Positions 59,750-64,000 of a DNA stretch of 64,000 nucleotides are shown here, piece after piece (the stretch's first letter is position 1; the number at the start of each line of letters is the position of its first letter). The stretch comes from Cupriavidus sp. MP-37. Lineage in GTDB: Bacteria; Pseudomonadota; Gammaproteobacteria; Burkholderiales; Burkholderiaceae. Below the pieces are notes generated by a model. It had not been told where the DNA came from, did not search any database, and saw only the letters and a program-made list of their open reading frames with translations. The position numbers and the translations under genes are program-made. The stretch lies in the NCBI RefSeq assembly GCF_020618415.1, contig NZ_CP085344.1, positions 1,263,001 to 1,327,000 of the forward strand, given 5' to 3'.

Positions 59750-60625
59750 CTACTCCTTGCGCGGCTCGCGCGGCGTGCTGCCGCGCACCGCGGTCTCGAC
59801 GATCTCGACGATGCGCTGCAGCAGGCGGTGCACCGCGGTCGCGGAGAAGCCGCCCAGCATCGACAAGGCCGGCTTGCCGAAGCTGCGCATGCCGGCCGAG
59901 TCGAACAACTGCGGCGGCAGCATCTCGACCAGGATCAGCCCGGACATCACGCCGAGGATCAGTTGCGCGGCGTAGGCGGCATCGTACTTGGGGTCATAGG
60001 TGCCTTTGGCGATGTAGCCGTGCACCTGGAACAGCGAGGCGAACGAAGCCCCCAGACCGGCGCAGAACAGCAGGAACAGCATGTTGAACAGCAGCGTGCG
60101 GCCCGACGAGGCCAGGATGCCGGCGCGCATGTTGTCCATCGACACCTCCGCCGGCAAGCCGGTCAGCACTACTGCCAGCAGGCAGCACACCGCGGTGCCG
60201 GTCAATGCGCGCACCAGCGGCACGGGTCCGAGGCAGGCGAGCGGATGCGCGCGGCGGCGTTCGTCGTCGAGCAGCGTGATGCATTGCGGCGTCGCCGGCG
60301 CGATGGCGCGGGCCAGCTCCTGGTGGAGTAGCGCGAGCTGCTGCGCGGCAGGTCCGGTTGCGGCTTGCTGCTGCGACGAAGCCGACGGTGCCGCGGCCGG
60401 TTCGTGAGCGCTGCCGAGCAGCACGGTCCAGCCGGCCGGCATCGCGATGCCGAGCCGCAGCGCATGGCTGGCCATGGCCTCGCATTCGCGGCGCAGCTGG
60501 CCATCGAGCGGCAACGGGGCCGCCGCCGCCGCGGCAAGCCGGGGCGGTGCCGCAACGGTATCGGCGGCCGCGGCCGCGGCAGCGGCGCGCCGCAACGGCG
60601 CGGCGGTGAAGTCGAGCGTGCGCAT
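59750..60625 (-). CDS. Hypothetical multi-pass membrane protein of the accessory cassette
   Basis: A 291-residue protein I do not recognise. Residues 1-140 are Ala-rich and soluble; residues 150-175 (VRALTGTAVCCLLAVVLTGL), 190-210 and 225-250 are hydrophobic, giving three or four membrane segments, followed by a basic tail RGSTPREPRKE. No ribosome site is obvious before the ATG at 60625, which follows the protease stop by 70 bp, so its start is less certain. Next to a DUF4239 gene 4 bp downstream, it is likely a partner membrane subunit. Confidence 0.7.
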   Translation of the reverse strand: MRTLDFTAAPLRRAAAAAAAADTVAAPPRLAAAAAAPLPLDGQLRRECEAMASHALRLGIAMPAGWTVLLGSAHEPAAAPSASSQQQAATGPAAQQLALLHQELARAIAPATPQCITLLDDERRRAHPLACLGPVPLVRALTGTAVCCLLAVVLTGLPAEVSMDNMRAGILASSGRTLLFNMLFLLFCAGLGASFASLFQVHGYIAKGTYDPKYDAAYAAQLILGVMSGLILVEMLPPQLFDSAGMRSFGKPALSMLGGFSATAVHRLLQRIVEIVETAVRGSTPREPRKE

Positions 60626-60695
60626 GATCTGTGGAAGGAAGAGGGCGGCCCGGTGGCCCGGGCCGCGTTGTTGCCCGCGCGGCGCGAGGCGCGTC

Positions 60696-62387
60696 CTATT
60701 GCGGCCGGCCCAGCAGGCGCTGCAGGTTCTGCAACTGCGGCAGCCCGCCGCCGAAGCGGTTCTCGGGATCGTGCGCAACGATCGGCGAGCTGATGGCGCG
60801 GATCAGCTGGAACAGCGCCGCGACGCGGCGCGGTCCGCGCGGCCCCATCCAGGCGGCCAGCTGCGGATCGGACAGCAGCAGCGCGGCCAGCCCCGCGATA
60901 TGCGGCGCGGCCATCGAGGTGCCGGAGTCAGGCATGAAGGCGGCGCCAGGCACCGTCGAGATGATGCCCACGCCCGGTCCGCATACCGCGATCTGCGGAC
61001 CGAAGCACGAGAACGTCGGCGCGAACAGCCCGGCGCGCGTGGCCGCGTGCTGCACCACCTGGGTACGTTCCCACACATCGTGCGGCAGTTCGCTCTGCAA
61101 GCCCAGCGCCGAGACCGCCAGCACCGACGGCGAGGCTGCCGGGTACTGCACCGGCCCGCCCGAGTTGCCGGCCGCGACGATGCAGGCCACGCCGCTGTGC
61201 ACCGCCTCGAGCAGCTTCTGCTCCACCGCCTGCGAAGGCTGCGGTGCGCCCAGGCTCAGGTTGACCACGTCGACATCGTGGTCGATGCAGTAGTCGAGCG
61301 CGCGCAGCAGCGTGCTGAACTGCCCGCCCGGGAAGATCTTGAGCGCATGCATTTCCGCCTCTGGTGCGAACCCGAGCATGGTGGCCTGGGCCTCGGCACC
61401 GGCGGACGCCGGCGCGCCCGGCTGCGGCCGCGCGCCGATCACGCCGGCGCAGTGCGAGCCATGGCCGATGGTGTCGAGGCGCCAGGTATCGCTGGCGTCG
61501 ACGCCGGTGCCGGTCAGGTCGGCGCCATGGCGGATATGCGCCAGCAGCGGATGCGCGGCGTCGGCGCCGGAATCGACCACCGCGACGCGCACGCCGCGGC
61601 CGCCGAAGCTGCGCGTGAGCCGGTCCAGCCCCATCAGCCGCTGGCCCCAGCCAAAGCGCCCGCGCGGCGGCACGTCCGGATTCGGCTGCGACAGCGGCGT
61701 CACGCGGATCACATTGGGCTGGCCCGACACCACATTGGGCGCCAGCAGGTACTTGTTCCAGTAGCCGCTGAGCGGCCGCACGAACAGCGAGCGCGCCGGC
61801 CCGGGTTGCTGCTGCACCAGCGTCAGCGTCGCTTCGCCGCCGGCGTCGGTGGTGGCGGTTGCGGGGAAGCCATCGCCCGCCAGCGTGATGGCAACGCCCG
61901 GCAGCGGCGTGTCGCCGGTGCCCAGCACCCGCACCAGCACCTCGCGCGAGACCGGGCCGTCGAACGCCGATTGCGGATGCAGCCGGTCGGAGGTCTCGAG
62001 CTCGGCCTTGCGGCCATAGCCGAGCGGATGGTCTTCCTCGACGATCATGTGCGGCGGCGCCGTGGCCTGCAGCATCTGCGCGTGCGCGGCATCGAGCCTG
62101 ACCACATAGGTGTGGGCGGCTTCATCGGGCCGCACCGAATGCAGGTGCGTGTTCTTGTGGCCTTCGACCACCTGCACCACTTCAACGCCGGGCAGCTGCG
62201 TCACCGTGCTGTGCAGTTCGCTGGCCGACATCGGCGCCACGCCCGCCTGCTGCGCCAGTGCGTGGCGCCGGGGTGCGATCAGGTATTGCTTGCGGCCGGT
62301 GTCCAGCGCCACGGCATCGTGGCCGGCGGAGCCGCCATGGCCGCCTGCGCCGGCGCGCGTGGCGTCAGCCTTCTTGTCTCGTTCCAT
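60696..62387 (-). CDS. S8 (subtilisin-like) serine peptidase with propeptide-like and beta-sandwich domains
   Basis: A 563-residue subtilase. Catalytic residues are in order: Asp272 (VAVVDSGAD), His309 (GHGSH), oxyanion Asn408 (AAGNSGG) and Ser491 (GTSMAAPH). Residues about 57-120 (ending HMIVEEDHPLG) resemble the I9 inhibitory propeptide, and residues about 150-205 (PLPGVAITLAGDGFPATATT) resemble a beta-sandwich regulatory domain. No signal peptide is present. The ATG at 62387 has GGAGA 7 nt upstream. It follows the tandem-repeat gene by 132 bp on the same strand; it may be the processing enzyme for that protein. Confidence 0.9.
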   Translation of the reverse strand: MERDKKADATRAGAGGHGGSAGHDAVALDTGRKQYLIAPRRHALAQQAGVAPMSASELHSTVTQLPGVEVVQVVEGHKNTHLHSVRPDEAAHTYVVRLDAAHAQMLQATAPPHMIVEEDHPLGYGRKAELETSDRLHPQSAFDGPVSREVLVRVLGTGDTPLPGVAITLAGDGFPATATTDAGGEATLTLVQQQPGPARSLFVRPLSGYWNKYLLAPNVVSGQPNVIRVTPLSQPNPDVPPRGRFGWGQRLMGLDRLTRSFGGRGVRVAVVDSGADAAHPLLAHIRHGADLTGTGVDASDTWRLDTIGHGSHCAGVIGARPQPGAPASAGAEAQATMLGFAPEAEMHALKIFPGGQFSTLLRALDYCIDHDVDVVNLSLGAPQPSQAVEQKLLEAVHSGVACIVAAGNSGGPVQYPAASPSVLAVSALGLQSELPHDVWERTQVVQHAATRAGLFAPTFSCFGPQIAVCGPGVGIISTVPGAAFMPDSGTSMAAPHIAGLAALLLSDPQLAAWMGPRGPRRVAALFQLIRAISSPIVAHDPENRFGGGLPQLQNLQRLLGRPQ

Positions 62388-62519
62388 TTGCTTTCTCCAC
62401 CGCGGCGCCAGCAGGCGCGCGCATCGATTCGGGCAGGCCCGCGCCGTACGCCGTAACGCGGGCCCGCGGCGAGGCGCCGTCGGGCGCCCTGGTTCAGGCG
62501 CAGGGCCTCGTGTACGCGG

Positions 62520-63275
62520 TCATGCGTAGACCAGCTGCGGCTGCGCCGAGAACGGCAGCAGGCCGCCGAGATGGCCGGCCACGGTGCCGATCTGCTGGCC
62601 CACGCTGGCATTGCCCAGCAGGCCGCCGACGGCATGGCCGAGGGTCGGCGCCACCGCGCCGATCAGCGAGCCGAACACGCCCTGCGGTGCCAGCGCAACC
62701 TGCGGCTGCGCCGAGAACGGCAGCAGGCCGCCGAGATGGCCGGCCACGGTGCCGATCTGCTGGCCCACGCTGGCATTGCCCAGCAGGCCGCCGACGGCAT
62801 GGCCGAGCGTCGGTGCCACCGCGCCGATCAGCGAGCCGAACACGCCCTGCGGTGCCAGCGTGACCGCGGGCATGGCCGAGAACGGCAGGTAGCGCGCGCC
62901 TTCGCGAACGATGTTGGCACCATGGATGGCGGCCGTCGGATAGCCCGCGGCAGTGCCGGCGGCCTGGATGAATCCCGGCGCGTGCACCGAGATGGCGTTG
63001 CCGACCGGGCCGGTATGCCCGGGCTCGGGGAACGGAATATGCTGGGCCAGCGCGCCGGCGGCGGCGCCGGCCGCATGGCCGATCACCGGGTTCACATAGT
63101 GCGTGACCACGGCCTGCACGCCGTCGCGCACCGCCGGAGCGACCGCGTCGGTCATCGCGCTTTGCGGCACCAGCATTGGCTGCGCGGAAAACGGCAGCAG
63201 GCTGCCGATGCCGCTGACGAGGTTGCCGAGCACACCTTGCGGCGCCAGGACGGCAGCGTGGATGGGGTAGGTCAT
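62520..63275 (-). CDS. Tandem-repeat, charge-free Gly/Ala-rich protein (candidate protease substrate or peptide precursor)
   Basis: A 251-residue protein of no recognised family. Its C-terminal part is two nearly identical 55-residue units of the type LAPQGVFGSLIGAVAPTLGH... ending LLPFSAQPQ. A repeated LPFSA(Q/M)P string occurs four times in the protein, once near the N-terminus. The 55-residue unit has no Asp, Glu, Lys or Arg and 12 Gly. The whole protein has no Cys, Trp or Lys. The ATG at 63275 has AAGGAG 6 nt upstream, a strong ribosome site. It begins the six-gene group, 132 bp upstream of the S8 protease. Confidence 0.8.
   Translation of the reverse strand: MTYPIHAAVLAPQGVLGNLVSGIGSLLPFSAQPMLVPQSAMTDAVAPAVRDGVQAVVTHYVNPVIGHAAGAAAGALAQHIPFPEPGHTGPVGNAISVHAPGFIQAAGTAAGYPTAAIHGANIVREGARYLPFSAMPAVTLAPQGVFGSLIGAVAPTLGHAVGGLLGNASVGQQIGTVAGHLGGLLPFSAQPQVALAPQGVFGSLIGAVAPTLGHAVGGLLGNASVGQQIGTVAGHLGGLLPFSAQPQLVYA
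62535..62864. repeat. Two direct 165-bp tandem repeats inside the repeat-protein gene
   Basis: Copies 62535-62699 and 62700-62864 match at all but about four positions. The identity at third codon positions points to a recent duplication or active gene conversion rather than conserved protein evolution. Confidence 0.9.
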
Positions 63276-63783
63276 GACGACTCCTTTGAATGACTGCGTG
63301 GATTGAGGAAGCAAGGGCGGCGGGCCGCGCATGCCGGCCCGGTTTCCGCGCCTGCCGCGGCGCCGCGCATCGCTGCGGCCCCGGGACAGGTGGAATCATT
63401 CTTGGTTTTCGCCTTGCATCGCCGCCATTGGGCAAATGCGGTATTGGCTGTGGATAATGCCTGGCAACAATCAGAATTAAATATCGCGCAGCATGAATGG
63501 GCTTTTAAATACAAAAACCAGCACCTAGAATTCGCCTCTGCTGCCGGCATCCGGAAATTCCGGATCGCACTGTCGGGTAGTGCGCAATCCCATGCCGGCG
63601 CAACACCGCAAGAGATCGAAAACAAAAGCAGTGATCTGGAGCCCGACCGGGCCGTCCCCGGTTCCGCTCGTAGGTCCGCACTAGCCTTGCACGAAGGGTC
63701 CTGTGATGCACTGATGCACAGATAGACGCGCGGCTGCCGCTCCTGCGACGGAACCACTCGTTCCATCGCATGGAGTCCTCCGC
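63276..63783. promoter_or_regulatory. AT-rich divergent promoter region between the cassette and the LuxR gene
   Basis: A 508-bp gap with a marked AT-rich stretch near 63400-63540 (AATTAAATATCG, TTTTAAATACAAAAACC). It separates the minus-strand cassette from the plus-strand regulator. I see no further gene; an open frame here has no family features. Promoters for both directions and a regulator-binding site would be expected in it. Confidence 0.45.
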
Positions 63784-64000
63784 ATGAACCTCACCACTCG
63801 GGAAGAGACGGTGCTCGCCTTTATTGCCCGCGGCCTGAGCGATCGCGAGATCGCCGCACGTCTCGCATTTTCCGTATCCACGGCGCGCAAGCACCGTGAG
63901 CATCTGCTCGCGAAAATGCAATTGCGAAAATCCTCGCAATTGACCATGGTGTATCTCGCGCGCCAGCATGAGCTGTTTAAAAAAGCGGGCCTGCAGCCGC
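63784..64000 (+). CDS. LuxR-type HTH regulator (3' end beyond window)
   Basis: The first 72 residues start with a GerE/LuxR helix-turn-helix at the very N-terminus (LTTREETVLAFIARGLSDRE, IAARLAFSVSTARKHREHLL). No receiver or ligand domain precedes it, so it is an HTH-only LuxR protein, or a further domain lies beyond the edge. GGAG lies 9 nt upstream of the ATG. It diverges from the six-gene cassette and is a likely regulator of it. Confidence 0.85.
   Translation, partial: MNLTTREETVLAFIARGLSDREIAARLAFSVSTARKHREHLLAKMQLRKSSQLTMVYLARQHELFKKAGLQP

Noticed and set aside
63303..63725. Plus-strand open frame of about 140 codons in the divergent gap
   Set aside because: No ribosome site, no family features, and it covers the AT-rich promoter region; kept as regulatory sequence.

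Overview
The window is about 67% G+C chromosomal DNA from a betaproteobacterium, almost certainly Cupriavidus (Burkholderiaceae, C. necator-like). The evidence is a complete sulfoacetate (sauR-sauS-sauT-sauU) cluster of the kind characterised in C. necator H16, Bug/Tct transport genes, a long-N-terminus RpoD, the order rpsU - gatB/yqeY-like - dnaG - rpoD - tRNA, and many core housekeeping genes. Species is inferred from gene content, not from a database match.

Layout. 1-6.7 kb: tctB and the start of tctA (minus), an NhaP2-type antiporter with an unusual decamer-repeat leader, then a minus-strand group of a CaiB-type CoA transferase, a DUF2214-like membrane protein and a Bug/TctC solute-binding protein. 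7-12 kb: alaS, then a slipin/NfeD pair. 12-17.6 kb: a divergent LysR/MFS pair, a class II aldolase, a 4-OT tautomerase, a threonine aldolase, a NUDIX hydrolase and a TusA protein. 17.6-24.2 kb: valS and galU (minus) and uvrD (plus). 24.2-29.6 kb: the sau cluster. 29.9-36.2 kb: BPSS1780-like membrane protein, thrB, DUF2782 protein, LOG protein, and divergent polA. 36.4-42.9 kb: ndh, dienelactone hydrolase, ZIP metal transporter, sulfurtransferase, EamA exporter and a Rieske oxygenase. 43.3-50.1 kb: xseB-ispA-dxs (isoprenoid precursors), folE2, tsaD and a HI0933-type flavoprotein. 50.2-55.9 kb: the rpsU-gatB-dnaG-rpoD block and a CAU-anticodon tRNA with tRNA-Ile2 features.

The last 8 kb is accessory. 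Just after the tRNA lie a visibly lower-GC gene for a HEPN-like protein and the C-terminal stump of a tyrosine recombinase, the remains of an integrated island. Beyond it six minus-strand genes are packed together: a tandem-repeat protein whose repeat module has no charged residues, a subtilisin (S8) protease with its own propeptide-like N-terminus, two membrane proteins (one DUF4239), a GH19 cell-wall hydrolase, and a CdtB-like DNase-I-fold nuclease. A small LuxR-type HTH gene diverges from the top of this group and runs off the window. This cassette is the best candidate for an undescribed system: protease plus repeat substrate, membrane components, a wall-cutting enzyme and a nuclease.

Non-coding structure includes four copies of a dispersed 130-200 bp inverted-repeat element in two subfamilies, several bidirectional terminators, palindromes in front of regulator-controlled genes, and a long inverted repeat between valS and galU.
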